Source: Providencia hangzhouensis (GTDB lineage Bacteria > Pseudomonadota > Gammaproteobacteria > Enterobacterales > Enterobacteriaceae). From it: DNA of 64,000 nt. Below the pieces are notes generated by a model. That model saw nothing but the letters and a program-made list of their open reading frames with translations. It was not told where the DNA came from and made no database searches. The DNA lies in NCBI RefSeq assembly GCF_029193595.2, contig NZ_CP135052.1, forward strand, positions 434,001-498,000. The letters are read 5' to 3'. A program made the translations under genes and the position numbers. Shown here in pieces: positions 9,109 to 20,708 of this stretch. Positions within the stretch are counted from its first letter, which is position 1. Each line of letters starts with the position of its first letter.

Positions 9109-12100
9109 GTGTCCGCAAAAGTTAATCAATTAGAACAAGAATTAAAAAAACGTATATTGGTATTAGATGGTGCAATGGGAACAATGATCCAACAACATAA
9201 GTTGTCGGAAGCCCAGTTTCGCGGAGAACGATTTGCGGATTGGCCGAGTGATTTAAAGGGAAATAATGATCTATTAGTCTTAACTCAGCCAGATATTATT
9301 CGAGATATTCATTCTCAATACTTTGAAGCGGGCGCGGATATTGTTGAAACCAATACTTTTAACTCAACATCCATTGCGATGGCTGATTATAAAATGGAAT
9401 CACTTTCCGCTGAAATTAACGAAGTTGCTGCGCGTCTTGCCCGTGAATGTGCTGACGAGTGGACACGTAAAACCCCTGACCAGCCGCGTTATGTTGCCGG
9501 AGTTTTAGGCCCGACAAACCGCACTGCTTCTATTTCTCCTGATGTTAATGATCCTGCTTATCGCAATATCACCTTTGATCAACTCGTTGAAGCCTACCGT
9601 GAATCTACCCGATCTTTAGTAAAAGGTGGGGTAGATCTGATCATGATCGAAACCATTTTTGACACATTGAATGCGAAAGCCGCGATCTTTGCGGTAGAAA
9701 CTGAACTGGAAGCTTTGGGTGTTTCTCTACCTATTATGATCTCGGGTACGATCACAGATGCTTCTGGCCGGACATTATCAGGGCAAACAACAGAAGCATT
9801 TTATAACTCATTGCGCCATGCGCAGCCGATATCATTTGGCTTGAACTGTGCATTAGGCCCGGATGAGCTGCGCCAGTATATTGCTGAATTATCAAGGATT
9901 GCGGAATGTTATGTCAGTGCGCACCCTAATGCAGGGCTACCGAATGCGTTTGGTGAATATGATCTTGATGCGCAAAATATGGCTGAACAAATTCATGAAT
10001 GGGCAACCGCAGGGTTCTTAAATATTGTTGGTGGGTGCTGTGGAACGACGCCATTACATATCAAAAAAATGGCAGAAGCCGTAAAAGGTATCACACCACG
10101 TCAATTACCGTCACTACCTGTTGAATGCCGTTTATCGGGTTTAGAACCGTTAAATATTGGCGAAAAATCGTTATTTGTTAACGTTGGGGAAAGAACCAAT
10201 GTGACGGGGTCGGCAAAATTTAAGCGGCTGATTAAAGAAGAAAATTACCAAGAAGCCTTAGATGTGGCACGTCAGCAAGTTGAAAATGGTGCGCAAATCA
10301 TCGACATCAATATGGATGAAGGGATGTTGGACTCCCACGCGGCGATGGTGCGTTTCTTGAATCTGATTGCTGGTGAGCCAGATATTGCTCGCGTGCCAAT
10401 TATGATTGACTCCTCAAAATGGGAGGTGATCGAGGCGGGGCTTAAGTGCATACAAGGTAAGGGGATCGTCAATTCAATCTCAATGAAAGAGGGGGTTGAG
10501 GCATTTATTGAGCATGCTAAATTATTGCGCAAATATGGTGCTGCGGTGGTCGTCATGGCATTTGATGAAGTTGGCCAAGCAGATACACGTGAGCGGAAAA
10601 TTGAAATTTGTCGCCGTGCTTATCAGATCCTTACCGAAGAGGTGGGCTTCCCTCCTGAAGACATTATTTTTGACCCAAATATTTTTGCCGTAGCCACAGG
10701 AATCGAAGAGCATAATAACTATGCCGTTGATTTTATTGAAGTCTGTAAGGACATTAAGGCTCAGTTACCTCATGCGATGATTTCTGGCGGGGTTTCCAAC
10801 GTCTCCTTCTCATTTAGAGGAAACGACCCTGTACGTGAAGCAATTCATGCTGTTTTCCTGTATTACGCCATTCGTAATGGAATGGATATGGGGATCGTTA
10901 ATGCGGGGCAGCTCGCTATCTATGATGACCTGCCTACTGAATTAAAAGATGCTGTTGAAGATGTGATTTTAAATCGCCGTGATGACAGTACAGAACGTTT
11001 GCTTGAACTGGCGGAAAAATACCGTGGAGCAGGGGCAGGAGAGCAGCAAGTTCAACAAGCGGAATGGCGTAGTTGGGAAGTTGAAAAGCGTCTTGAATAC
11101 GCATTAGTGAAAGGTATTACCGAATTTATCATTGAAGATACTGAAGAAACACGCCAACGTGCTTCCAGCCCAATCGAAGTGATTGAAGGCCCCTTGATGA
11201 ATGGTATGAATGTGGTTGGAGACCTATTTGGGGAAGGAAAAATGTTCTTACCTCAAGTGGTGAAATCTGCTCGGGTGATGAAACAGGCCGTAGCCTATTT
11301 AGAACCTTATATTCAAGAGCTTAAGCAGTCAGGTAGTAGTGCAGGAAAAATCTTACTCGCGACGGTAAAGGGCGATGTTCATGACATAGGCAAAAATATC
11401 GTTGGGGTTGTTCTGCAGTGTAATAACTATGAAATCATTGATTTAGGCGTGATGGTTCCGTGTGAAACTATTCTAAAAACAGCACGTGAAGAGAACGTCG
11501 ATATTATTGGGTTATCCGGTTTGATCACGCCATCTCTTGATGAAATGGTGCACGTAGCTAAAGAGATGGAAAGACAAGGGTTTACCTTGCCATTACTGAT
11601 TGGTGGGGCGACAACATCAAAAGCACACACTGCCGTGAAAATTGAGCCTAATTATAGTGGGCCAACGACTTACGTGCAAAATGCCTCTCGAACTGTGGGG
11701 GTTGTCGCAGCGCTATTGTCAGCAACACAAAAAGCAGATTTTGTTGCGCGCACTCGCCGTGAATATGAAACGGTTCGTCAGCAACATGGCCGTAGAAGGC
11801 CAAAAACACCGCCTGTGGCACTGGATGTGGCACGCGCTAATGCGGTTAATATTGATTGGCAACATTACCAACCACCTGTGCCAAAATTTCTTGGTATTCA
11901 AGAAGTCACCGCATCTATTTCAACGCTGAGAAACTATATTGATTGGACGCCATTTTTTATGACGTGGTCTCTGGCAGGTAAATACCCGCGGATCTTAGAG
12001 GATGAAGTGGTCGGTTCTGAAGCGCGTAAGCTATTGAAAGACGCCAATAATATGTTAGATAAGCTTGATAAAGAAAACTTATTAACGCCAAAAGGTATTT

Positions 12101-12792
12101 TTGGCTTATTCCCTGCAAACCGGGTTGGCGATGATATTGAAATTTATACCGATGAGTCGCGAAATCATGTGCAAGTCATGGGGCTGAATTTACGCCAACA
12201 AACTTTAAAAACTGAGTTTCCAAACTATTGTTTATCTGACTTTGTCGCGCCAAAGGACAGTGGTAAAGCCGATTATATTGGGGCTTTCGCAGTGACAGGG
12301 GGCTTAGAAGAAGACGCGCTTGCTGATGCATATGAACAACAGCATGATGACTATAATAAAATTATGGTTAAAGCGCTGGCGGATAGGCTAGCGGAGGCAT
12401 TTGCTGAATATTTACACCAACAAGTCCGCATGCAATATTGGGGTTATGCAGACGATGAAAACTTGAGTAATGAAGAACTTATTCGCGAAAATTACCAAGG
12501 GATCCGCCCTGCACCGGGGTATCCGGCTTGCCCTGAGCATACAGAAAAGGCAAAAATTTGGCAGTTACTGGACGTGGAAACGCAAATTGGTATGCAACTC
12601 ACCAGTTCCTATGCGATGTGGCCAGGGGCCTCGGTATCAGGCTGGTATTTTAGCCATCCTGAAAGTAAATATTTTGCGGTAGCCCAGCTACAAAAAGACC
12701 AAATTGAGGATTATGCAAAGCGTAAAGGGATGTCGGTGACGGAGTTGGAGCGTTGGCTAGCGCCAAACTTAGCTTATGACCCGGAAGATTAA
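9109..12792 (+). CDS. metH: cobalamin-dependent methionine synthase
   Basis: Transfers the methyl group of 5-methyltetrahydrofolate to homocysteine through methylcobalamin. 1227 residues, the full E. coli length. Homocysteine domain with zinc ligands Cys247 (GLNCALGP), Cys310 and Cys311 (GGCCGTT); folate domain around 360-620 ([22 protein letters not shown]); cobalamin domain with the B12-ligating His758 in [12 protein letters not shown]; activation (SAM) domain at about 900-1227 with the [19 protein letters not shown] block. GTG start, with AGGAGG eight bases upstream. Transcribed divergently from iclR. No cobalamin riboswitch is evident in the 203-base leader; a near-match to a MetR site is noted in the rejected list. 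Confidence 0.98.
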   Translation: MSAKVNQLEQELKKRILVLDGAMGTMIQQHKLSEAQFRGERFADWPSDLKGNNDLLVLTQPDIIRDIHSQYFEAGADIVETNTFNSTSIAMADYKMESLSAEINEVAARLARECADEWTRKTPDQPRYVAGVLGPTNRTASISPDVNDPAYRNITFDQLVEAYRESTRSLVKGGVDLIMIETIFDTLNAKAAIFAVETELEALGVSLPIMISGTITDASGRTLSGQTTEAFYNSLRHAQPISFGLNCALGPDELRQYIAELSRIAECYVSAHPNAGLPNAFGEYDLDAQNMAEQIHEWATAGFLNIVGGCCGTTPLHIKKMAEAVKGITPRQLPSLPVECRLSGLEPLNIGEKSLFVNVGERTNVTGSAKFKRLIKEENYQEALDVARQQVENGAQIIDINMDEGMLDSHAAMVRFLNLIAGEPDIARVPIMIDSSKWEVIEAGLKCIQGKGIVNSISMKEGVEAFIEHAKLLRKYGAAVVVMAFDEVGQADTRERKIEICRRAYQILTEEVGFPPEDIIFDPNIFAVATGIEEHNNYAVDFIEVCKDIKAQLPHAMISGGVSNVSFSFRGNDPVREAIHAVFLYYAIRNGMDMGIVNAGQLAIYDDLPTELKDAVEDVILNRRDDSTERLLELAEKYRGAGAGEQQVQQAEWRSWEVEKRLEYALVKGITEFIIEDTEETRQRASSPIEVIEGPLMNGMNVVGDLFGEGKMFLPQVVKSARVMKQAVAYLEPYIQELKQSGSSAGKILLATVKGDVHDIGKNIVGVVLQCNNYEIIDLGVMVPCETILKTAREENVDIIGLSGLITPSLDEMVHVAKEMERQGFTLPLLIGGATTSKAHTAVKIEPNYSGPTTYVQNASRTVGVVAALLSATQKADFVARTRREYETVRQQHGRRRPKTPPVALDVARANAVNIDWQHYQPPVPKFLGIQEVTASISTLRNYIDWTPFFMTWSLAGKYPRILEDEVVGSEARKLLKDANNMLDKLDKENLLTPKGIFGLFPANRVGDDIEIYTDESRNHVQVMGLNLRQQTLKTEFPNYCLSDFVAPKDSGKADYIGAFAVTGGLEEDALADAYEQQHDDYNKIMVKALADRLAEAFAEYLHQQVRMQYWGYADDENLSNEELIRENYQGIRPAPGYPACPEHTEKAKIWQLLDVETQIGMQLTSSYAMWPGASVSGWYFSHPESKYFAVAQLQKDQIEDYAKRKGMSVTELERWLAPNLAYDPED

Positions 12793-12861
12793 AACAAGAT
12801 CAATACATTGATTTTTCATGCATTCGGCACCATCTTATAGGTAATACATTAGAGGGGGCCA

Positions 12862-13452
12862 ATGATGAGCTATGAATTTATTATTGAAGAAGAACTGCCA
12901 CGCTCGGCAGTTTTTCCTTATCAGATCCAAAACAGTGCGGCGCCTGAAACGTTCATGATGAGCGAAGACGCGGTGAGCGCTATGATGAGTGTTTTACAGA
13001 TCATGGATAAGCTTGATACCGATGATTCACTGGGTGAGCACTGTTTTAATCAGATTTGGTTAAGAAGCGAGCTAACACCTGCAAGAGCAGAAGAAATTTA
13101 CCTATTTTTAGAAGAAAATTTAGCAGTAGAACCCGTGCCTTCAGAGGACGAAATCGCGGCTTTTCATCAAGCCCAAATCGATGAAAATAAGCTGTTATCT
13201 CAAGAAAGCCCGAAAGACGGTATGGTACCCGTGCATAAATTTTCGACCAATGACGGTTGGTTGGTGACCACGAAAGAGTGTGAATGGATTGCGGAAGTGT
13301 TTTCACCAGAACTGGTGAGTGAAAACCACTTTGTCGTTTCTCAGATCTCTGAACTGTGTGAGATTAGCCACCGCACATTGGAAGCTCTGTTAATTGAGTG
13401 GGGTAAATTTAATTTATTTGCCAGTAAACACGGTGGTTACCGCGTTAACTAA
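12862..13452 (+). CDS. hypothetical protein with possible C-terminal winged helix
   Basis: 196-residue acidic soluble protein, no signal or membrane segment; I do not recognise the family. The first two thirds are acidic and helical (TPARAEEIYLFLEENL, PSEDEIAAFHQAQIDENK). The C-terminal 45 residues (FVVSQISELCEISHRTLEAL, then EWGKFNLFASKHGGYRV) read like a short winged helix-turn-helix: a helix, a turn at EISHRT, a second helix, then a hairpin. That is an inference. GAGGGG precedes the ATG at a good spacing; a second ATG follows immediately. It is 69 bases downstream of metH on the same strand and could be co-transcribed with it. Confidence 0.7.
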   Translation: MMSYEFIIEEELPRSAVFPYQIQNSAAPETFMMSEDAVSAMMSVLQIMDKLDTDDSLGEHCFNQIWLRSELTPARAEEIYLFLEENLAVEPVPSEDEIAAFHQAQIDENKLLSQESPKDGMVPVHKFSTNDGWLVTTKECEWIAEVFSPELVSENHFVVSQISELCEISHRTLEALLIEWGKFNLFASKHGGYRVN

Positions 13453-13469
13453 GTACTGCGGCTTATTTC

Positions 13470-13515
13470 GGAGACAAAAGTTTCAGCAAGAAGCTGGCGT
13501 CTCCTCCGTTTTCTT
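13470..13515 (+). terminator. possible terminator after the hypothetical gene
   Basis: GGAGAC (13470-13475) pairs with GTCTCC (13499-13504), enclosing a smaller CAGC/GCTG hairpin, followed by a T-rich stretch. The stem is short, so this is tentative. Confidence 0.4.
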
Positions 13516-13616
13516 AATAATTCCTTTGTTATTCTACTTTTTCAGCCAACATCCCTTATGAATTTTTTATTGGAGTGATATGTTAATGACATAACGCCAA
13601 TAAATAGGTCATGGTG

Positions 13617-15092
13617 ATGAAATTACGTTCTTTTCTGTTAGTTCTCTATGTTAGCGGTATTTCCCTTGCGCAAGCTGGCAATATCGTTGAAGCACCTTCT
13701 ACGAAAGATAAACCGAATACGCTACATGCGCAGCCTAAAAGCGCGCCTATTCCTGATGAATTCAAAGCAAAATTGAAGCTAGCGAATGCCGGAGATGAAG
13801 AGGCAATGGTGGATGTTGGGCTTGCTTATATGGATGGGACTGAATTTTTAGCCGTCAATGAGCAAGAGGCTTATCGTTGGTTTAAAAAGGTGGCTGACCG
13901 AGATAATACAGATGGAGATTATTACCTTGGGATGTTATTGCAAAATCAGGAAAAATACCGACAAGCGGAACAATGGTATCGCCGAGGTGCTGAAAAAGGC
14001 GATGCTTATTGCCAATATGCGATGGGTTACTTATATGAACATGGTATTGGGGTTGAGCAAAATTTAAAGCAAGCGAAAGCATGGTATGCAGAGGCCGCGG
14101 AGCAAGAACATGCTAACGCACAGTTTGCGATGGGGTTGTTTTATCATGATGGGTTAGGTGGTGATATTGATTACCAGAAGGCTCGAGAGTGGTATGAAAG
14201 AAGTGCGGGAAATAATATTGCAGCCGCAGTGAATAACTTAGCGGTGATGTATGAAAATGGTGAGGGTGTAGAGCCGGACGCCGAAATGGCGATTTATTTA
14301 TATCGTCAAGCTGCCAATATGGGCTCTGCGACAGCGCAAGTGAATATGGGTGATTTTTATCAAGAAGGTCATAGCGCAATAGAAAAGAATAGCTACCAAG
14401 CGATGTACTGGTATAAACGCGCTGCGCAACAGAACAATATTGCGGCCCAACTGGCGATTGCGAAAGCCTATGAGCAAGGTAATGGCGTTGGTAAAGACCT
14501 CGCTGAAGCCTTTATCTGGTATGAACGTGCGGCGCAAAACAAATCCCAAGATGCAGGAATGAAAGTGGCTGAATTCTATGAAAAAGGGTTAGGTGGCGTT
14601 AAAAAAGACCCCAAAAAGGCTATTGAGTGGTATATATCACTTGCCAACAGTGATGGTAAAGCGGCTCAAATTAAGTTAGCGGAACTGTATGTGTCTGGTG
14701 AGCTGAAAAATGTTGATGTGAATGATATTTTGAGTTGGTTGCTGATTGCGCAAGAAAATAACATCGAAGCTCAAAACCAGTTAGCTATCTTTTATTTAAC
14801 GGGAACGGGTGTGGCGAAAAACACACACAGAGCACGGCAATTGCTGGAAAAAGCGGCATTTAAGAAAAATAGCGATGCCCAAAACAACCTTGCGGTGATG
14901 TATGCACGAGGCGAGGGCGGTGAGAAAAATATTTTTCGTTCAGTAATGTGGTTTGAACGAGCGGTAGAACTCGGTAATGAAACCGCAAAAAGCAACTTGG
15001 CACTTTTAAAACAGAATAAAGGCGTGACGGGAAAAATGTTGCAATACACTGGTAGTGTTGCGCAACCCAGCAAAAATGCTAGAGAGGATTAA
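13617..15092 (+). CDS. exported Sel1-repeat protein
   Basis: 491-residue protein made almost entirely of Sel1-like repeats (TPR-related helix pairs of about 36 residues): I count roughly eleven units with signatures such as AMGYLYEHGIGVEQNLKQA, AMGLFYHDGLGG, LAVMYENGEGVEPDAEMA and LAVMYARGEGG. A signal peptide covers about residues 1-20 (MKLRSFLLVLYVSGISLAQA), so the protein is exported, probably to the periplasm. Sel1 proteins are protein-protein adaptors; the partner is unknown. Start: AGG lies eight bases before the ATG at 13617, whereas the ATG at 13611 is too close. A strong bidirectional terminator separates it from the convergent lysC. Confidence 0.85.
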   Translation: MKLRSFLLVLYVSGISLAQAGNIVEAPSTKDKPNTLHAQPKSAPIPDEFKAKLKLANAGDEEAMVDVGLAYMDGTEFLAVNEQEAYRWFKKVADRDNTDGDYYLGMLLQNQEKYRQAEQWYRRGAEKGDAYCQYAMGYLYEHGIGVEQNLKQAKAWYAEAAEQEHANAQFAMGLFYHDGLGGDIDYQKAREWYERSAGNNIAAAVNNLAVMYENGEGVEPDAEMAIYLYRQAANMGSATAQVNMGDFYQEGHSAIEKNSYQAMYWYKRAAQQNNIAAQLAIAKAYEQGNGVGKDLAEAFIWYERAAQNKSQDAGMKVAEFYEKGLGGVKKDPKKAIEWYISLANSDGKAAQIKLAELYVSGELKNVDVNDILSWLLIAQENNIEAQNQLAIFYLTGTGVAKNTHRARQLLEKAAFKKNSDAQNNLAVMYARGEGGEKNIFRSVMWFERAVELGNETAKSNLALLKQNKGVTGKMLQYTGSVAQPSKNARED

Positions 15093-15102
15093 TTGTATAA
15101 TA

Positions 15103-15131
15103 TAGAAGGCGATCGAAATGATCGCCTTCTA
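15103..15131. terminator. bidirectional terminator between Sel1 gene and lysC
   Basis: A perfect 12-base stem, TAGAAGGCGATC with GATCGCCTTCTA, around a GAAAT loop in the gap between convergent genes. The flanking T-runs are short, but stem strength and position make termination in both directions likely. Confidence 0.85.
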
Positions 15132-15153
15132 GTATTTTGATCAAACTTCCACA

Positions 15154-16530
15154 CTATTCGAATAAGTTACTGTGCAAGGTACGAACGATCTCTTCAGCAT
15201 CATTTCCAGGTACCAATAAACAAATATTGTGGCTACTTGCTCCATAGCTGATCATGCGAATATTGAATGACTCAAGCGCCCCAAAAATTTGTCTCCCGAG
15301 GCCATTCACTTGCGACAGCTCATTACCAATGATTGCGACGAGCGCTAAATCTTCTTCCACTTCAACACGGCATAATGCGGATAGTTCTGTCATTAGCGCA
15401 TTGGTGAGTAAACTGCCGTTAGTTCCCGTTGAACCTGTTGTGTCTAAGGTTAGGGCGACACTGACCTCTGAAGTCGTAATTAGATCCACTGAAATATTGT
15501 GGCGCAGTAAAATGGTGAAAATTTCCGCTAAGAAACCGCGTGCGTGCAGCATTTTTAGACTGTGCAAGGTGAGTAGCGTTTGTTTACGGCGCAGTGCTAA
15601 TGCCCTAAATTGTGGTGGATTCGTGGTTTTATCACACACAATGGTGCCGCCGGCTTCGGGGGCTTTACTTGAACCGACAAAAACTGGGATCCCCGCACGT
15701 ACTGCAGGAAGGAGTGTCGCAGGATGCAAAATTTTTGCGCCAAAGGTCGCCATTTCTGCCGCTTCATCGAAAGCAATTTCATCAATGCGTTGGGCACTCG
15801 GTACGACGCGAGGGTCAGTGGTGTAAATTCCAGGAACGTCAGTCCAAATATCTACACGTGATAAATTAAGGACTTCAGCTAACAAAGCGGCGGTGTAGTC
15901 ACTTCCACCGCGCCCAAGAGTGGTCGTGCGGCCTTTTTCATCACGACCAATAAACCCTTGAGTAATGACAACCGACTCAGTAAGGCGTGGCATGAGTTGT
16001 TGTTCTGACAATGCTTTTAGCTGAGCAAGTTCTGGTTCAGCACGGCCAAAGCTGTCATTCGTTCTCATCACTTTGCGTACGTCAAACCATTGGGAGTTAG
16101 CATTACGTTGGCGTAGTACTTCAACAAATAGTAAGGTTGACATTAATTCGCCGTGGCTCACCATTTCATCCGTTAATGCATCAGAAGTGGCTAAAGCAGC
16201 CGAATCAGCTAAATGAGCAATATTATCGAGTAATCGATTGATTTCCTCACGAATAACATCAGCAGTTTGTAAGTTATCAATAATTGCGTATTGAATATCC
16301 TTCACTTTTTTCAGCAGTTCATTACGTTTATCAGCATCGCAACCTTCGGCCAGTTCGATTAATAAATTGGTAATGCCAGCAGAGGCGGAAAGTACCACAA
16401 CTCGCACATTTGGGTTGGAGAGAACAATATTGGCGCTGTTGTTCATCGCTTCAAAGTTAGCGACGCTAGTGCCGCCAAATTTGGCGATAACATACTGATG
16501 ATTGTCTGTTGAAGACGCTGCGATATTCAT
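15154..16530 (-). CDS. lysC: lysine-sensitive aspartokinase III
   Basis: Phosphorylates aspartate, the first step of lysine, threonine and methionine synthesis; the lysine-inhibited isozyme. 458 residues (449 in E. coli). Kinase domain with AKFGGTSVANFEAM at about 16-29, TTTLGRGGSDYTAALLAE, and VDIWTDVPGIYTTDPR; tandem ACT regulatory domains occupy about 310-458 (LTLHSLKMLHARGFLAEIF, ISYGASSHNICLL). The start matches the family after a short extra N-terminus. No threonine-pathway fusion (ThrA or MetL) is present. In E. coli a lysine riboswitch precedes lysC; the short leader here shows none before the ERIC-like repeats begin. Confidence 0.95.
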   Translation of the reverse strand: MNIAASSTDNHQYVIAKFGGTSVANFEAMNNSANIVLSNPNVRVVVLSASAGITNLLIELAEGCDADKRNELLKKVKDIQYAIIDNLQTADVIREEINRLLDNIAHLADSAALATSDALTDEMVSHGELMSTLLFVEVLRQRNANSQWFDVRKVMRTNDSFGRAEPELAQLKALSEQQLMPRLTESVVITQGFIGRDEKGRTTTLGRGGSDYTAALLAEVLNLSRVDIWTDVPGIYTTDPRVVPSAQRIDEIAFDEAAEMATFGAKILHPATLLPAVRAGIPVFVGSSKAPEAGGTIVCDKTTNPPQFRALALRRKQTLLTLHSLKMLHARGFLAEIFTILLRHNISVDLITTSEVSVALTLDTTGSTGTNGSLLTNALMTELSALCRVEVEEDLALVAIIGNELSQVNGLGRQIFGALESFNIRMISYGASSHNICLLVPGNDAEEIVRTLHSNLFE

Positions 16531-18787
<2,257 letters not shown>

Positions 18788-19106
18788 ATTAATAACGTAT
18801 TATTTAAATAGTTAAATGTAAGGTAGGAAGTTCCTACCTTACATTGTTTAACTGACATACTGTCCATCAGGCTATTTTTTAATTAAACAAATTCATTTTG
18901 TTACGATATTAATGAATTTTATTATTATCGATAACTTGCTAGTAATTAAAAAAATTTTCACTATATTTTTACATTTTGTGTTGAAAATGTGACTTTTTAT
19001 ATAAATTGTTAGCTAACTTTAACCTTGTCGTAAAACAACGTGATATCCTATTGCGTAAGAAATACAGTAAATCATAACCATGTTATTCATGGTGGAATTT
19101 TAAGTA
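18788..19106 (+). other. pgi-ubiC intergenic region
   Basis: 319 bases. It begins with the pgi terminator; the rest is AT-rich and must hold the ubiC promoter. No operator is recognised. Confidence 0.5.
18815..18849 (+). terminator. terminator after pgi
   Basis: AATGTAAGGTAGGAA (18815-18829) is perfectly complementary to TTCCTACCTTACATT (18831-18845), giving a stem of 13 or more pairs with a tiny loop, 27 bases after the pgi stop. Confidence 0.85.
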
Positions 19107-19619
19107 ATGGATGAAACGCTTTTTACTTCTCAGCCGATTCACTGGCTGGCGGAGAACGATAAAAACGATAAAATAGTGCCTGCCAATATATTAGATTGGC
19201 TACTAGAGCTTGGCTCCATGACAAAACGTTTTGAGCAGCATAGCCAGCAAGTTACCGTGATACCTTATTTAGAGCGCTATGTATCGCAAGATAAGCTGAG
19301 CGCGGATGAAGTGCAGTCTCTACCTGAAAGCCCGCGTTATTGGGTCAGAGAAGTTGTCATGTATGGAGATGGCATCCCTTGGTTACTGGGCCGAACAATA
19401 ATCCCTGAAGAAACACTGACTGATGATGACCAGCAACTGGTGGATATTGGGAGAATGCCATTAGGGCGTTATTTATTTAGCCGCGAGAGTTTAACTCGAG
19501 ATTATATCCATATTGGTTCTTGCGCAAACAGGTGGGTACGTAGTTCTCGGTTAAGACTATCGAATAAACCGTTGCTGTTAACAGAAATATTTTTACCTGA
19601 ATCACCTGCATATCGCTAA
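19107..19619 (+). CDS. ubiC: chorismate pyruvate-lyase
   Basis: Converts chorismate to 4-hydroxybenzoate and pyruvate, the committed step of ubiquinone synthesis. 170 residues (165 in E. coli). Family blocks: LGSMTKRFEQH, SPRYWVREVVMYGDG, PWLLGRTIIPEETL, PLGRYLFS, SLTRDYIHIG and SRLRLSNKPLLLTEIFLP, carrying the Arg and Glu residues that bind product. First gene of ubiCA, with ubiA 151 bases downstream on the same strand. Confidence 0.94.
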   Translation: MDETLFTSQPIHWLAENDKNDKIVPANILDWLLELGSMTKRFEQHSQQVTVIPYLERYVSQDKLSADEVQSLPESPRYWVREVVMYGDGIPWLLGRTIIPEETLTDDDQQLVDIGRMPLGRYLFSRESLTRDYIHIGSCANRWVRSSRLRLSNKPLLLTEIFLPESPAYR

Positions 19620-19770
19620 CTATCCTAAGTACTTTGAGTTTTCAGGTCTCTGCAATGACACTATGCCAACAAATATAAATCAGTAAGTTGCCGAGTTTGG
19701 TGGTATTAAAATATACCTAATTTGAAGTATGATGGAATTCGAAAAGGAGCACGATAAAGTGGAGGGAAGT

Positions 19771-20625
19771 ATGACGCTAAGTAAATGGCATGCATACAGC
19801 CGTTTAATGCGTATTGATAGACCCATTGGCTCATTGTTGCTATTGTGGCCGACGTATTGGGCATTATGGATTGCGGCTCAAGGTACGCCAAGTTTACATC
19901 TTTTGATTGTATTTACTGCTGGCGTATTCTTTATGCGTGCTGCTGGTTGTGTCATTAATGATTTTGCTGACCGCCATTTTGATGGCCACGTAGAGCGGAC
20001 TAAACACCGCCCACTTCCAAGTGGGGACGTAACAGAAAAAGAAGCAAAAATATTGTTTGCAAGCCTTGTTGGCCTCTCTTTTCTGCTAGTTTTGACACTC
20101 AATTCCATGACCATTTGGTTGTCGGTTGCAGGGTTGGCTTTGGCATGGGTTTATCCCTTTGTTAAGAGAGTCAGTAATTTACCCCAAGTGGTATTAGGTG
20201 CGGCTTTTGGTTGGTCAATTCCAATGTCTTTCTCTGCTGTTGGTGAAACTTTGCCAGTTGTTTGTTGGTTACTGTTTTTAGTTAATATTATTTGGTCGGT
20301 GATCTACGATACTCAGTATGCAATGGTAGACCGCGATGATGATTTAAAAATTGGTGTGAAATCAACCGCTATTCTATTCGGGCAATATGACAAACTGATT
20401 ATTGGTTTGCTGCAATTACTGATGGTTGGCTTATTATTGGTGATTGGCTCACTGGCGGGTTTAGGAACCCTTTATTATATTTCATTAGTGTTAGTTGCGG
20501 GTTTATTTATCTATCAGCAGCAATTGATGGTTAACCGTGAACGTGCGCCTTGCTTTAAAGCTTTTATGAACAATAACTTTGTCGGCTTAATATTGTTTAT
20601 TGGTATTTTTATCAGTTATTTTTAA
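19771..20625 (+). CDS. ubiA: 4-hydroxybenzoate octaprenyltransferase
   Basis: Inner-membrane prenyltransferase that attaches the polyprenyl tail to 4-hydroxybenzoate in ubiquinone synthesis. 284 residues with about eight transmembrane helices. Both magnesium-binding aspartate motifs are present: NDFADRHFD after the second helix and [12 protein letters not shown] in the later loop, plus TKHRPLPSG. The ATG at 19771 is preferred over an in-frame ATG at 19729 because GGAGGG lies four bases upstream and the extra residues are hydrophilic and not family-typical. Uses the 4-hydroxybenzoate made by UbiC. Followed by a bidirectional terminator shared with convergent plsB. Confidence 0.95.
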   Translation: MTLSKWHAYSRLMRIDRPIGSLLLLWPTYWALWIAAQGTPSLHLLIVFTAGVFFMRAAGCVINDFADRHFDGHVERTKHRPLPSGDVTEKEAKILFASLVGLSFLLVLTLNSMTIWLSVAGLALAWVYPFVKRVSNLPQVVLGAAFGWSIPMSFSAVGETLPVVCWLLFLVNIIWSVIYDTQYAMVDRDDDLKIGVKSTAILFGQYDKLIIGLLQLLMVGLLLVIGSLAGLGTLYYISLVLVAGLFIYQQQLMVNRERAPCFKAFMNNNFVGLILFIGIFISYF

Positions 20626-20650
20626 ATTACAGTTATTGAGCCAAAGTGAA

Positions 20651-20684
20651 AAAGGTCATGTTATTTCTAACATGACCTTTTTTG
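20651..20684. terminator. bidirectional terminator between ubiA and plsB
   Basis: AAAGGTCATGTTA pairs perfectly with TAACATGACCTTT around TTTC, with a T-run on each outgoing strand. Confidence 0.92.
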
Positions 20685-20708
20685 TTTTATTGGCTTGAGA
20701 AAAGGCGA

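Noticed and set aside
15254-15826. 190-codon + strand frame opposite lysC
   Set aside because: Antisense shadow of lysC; no recognisable protein.
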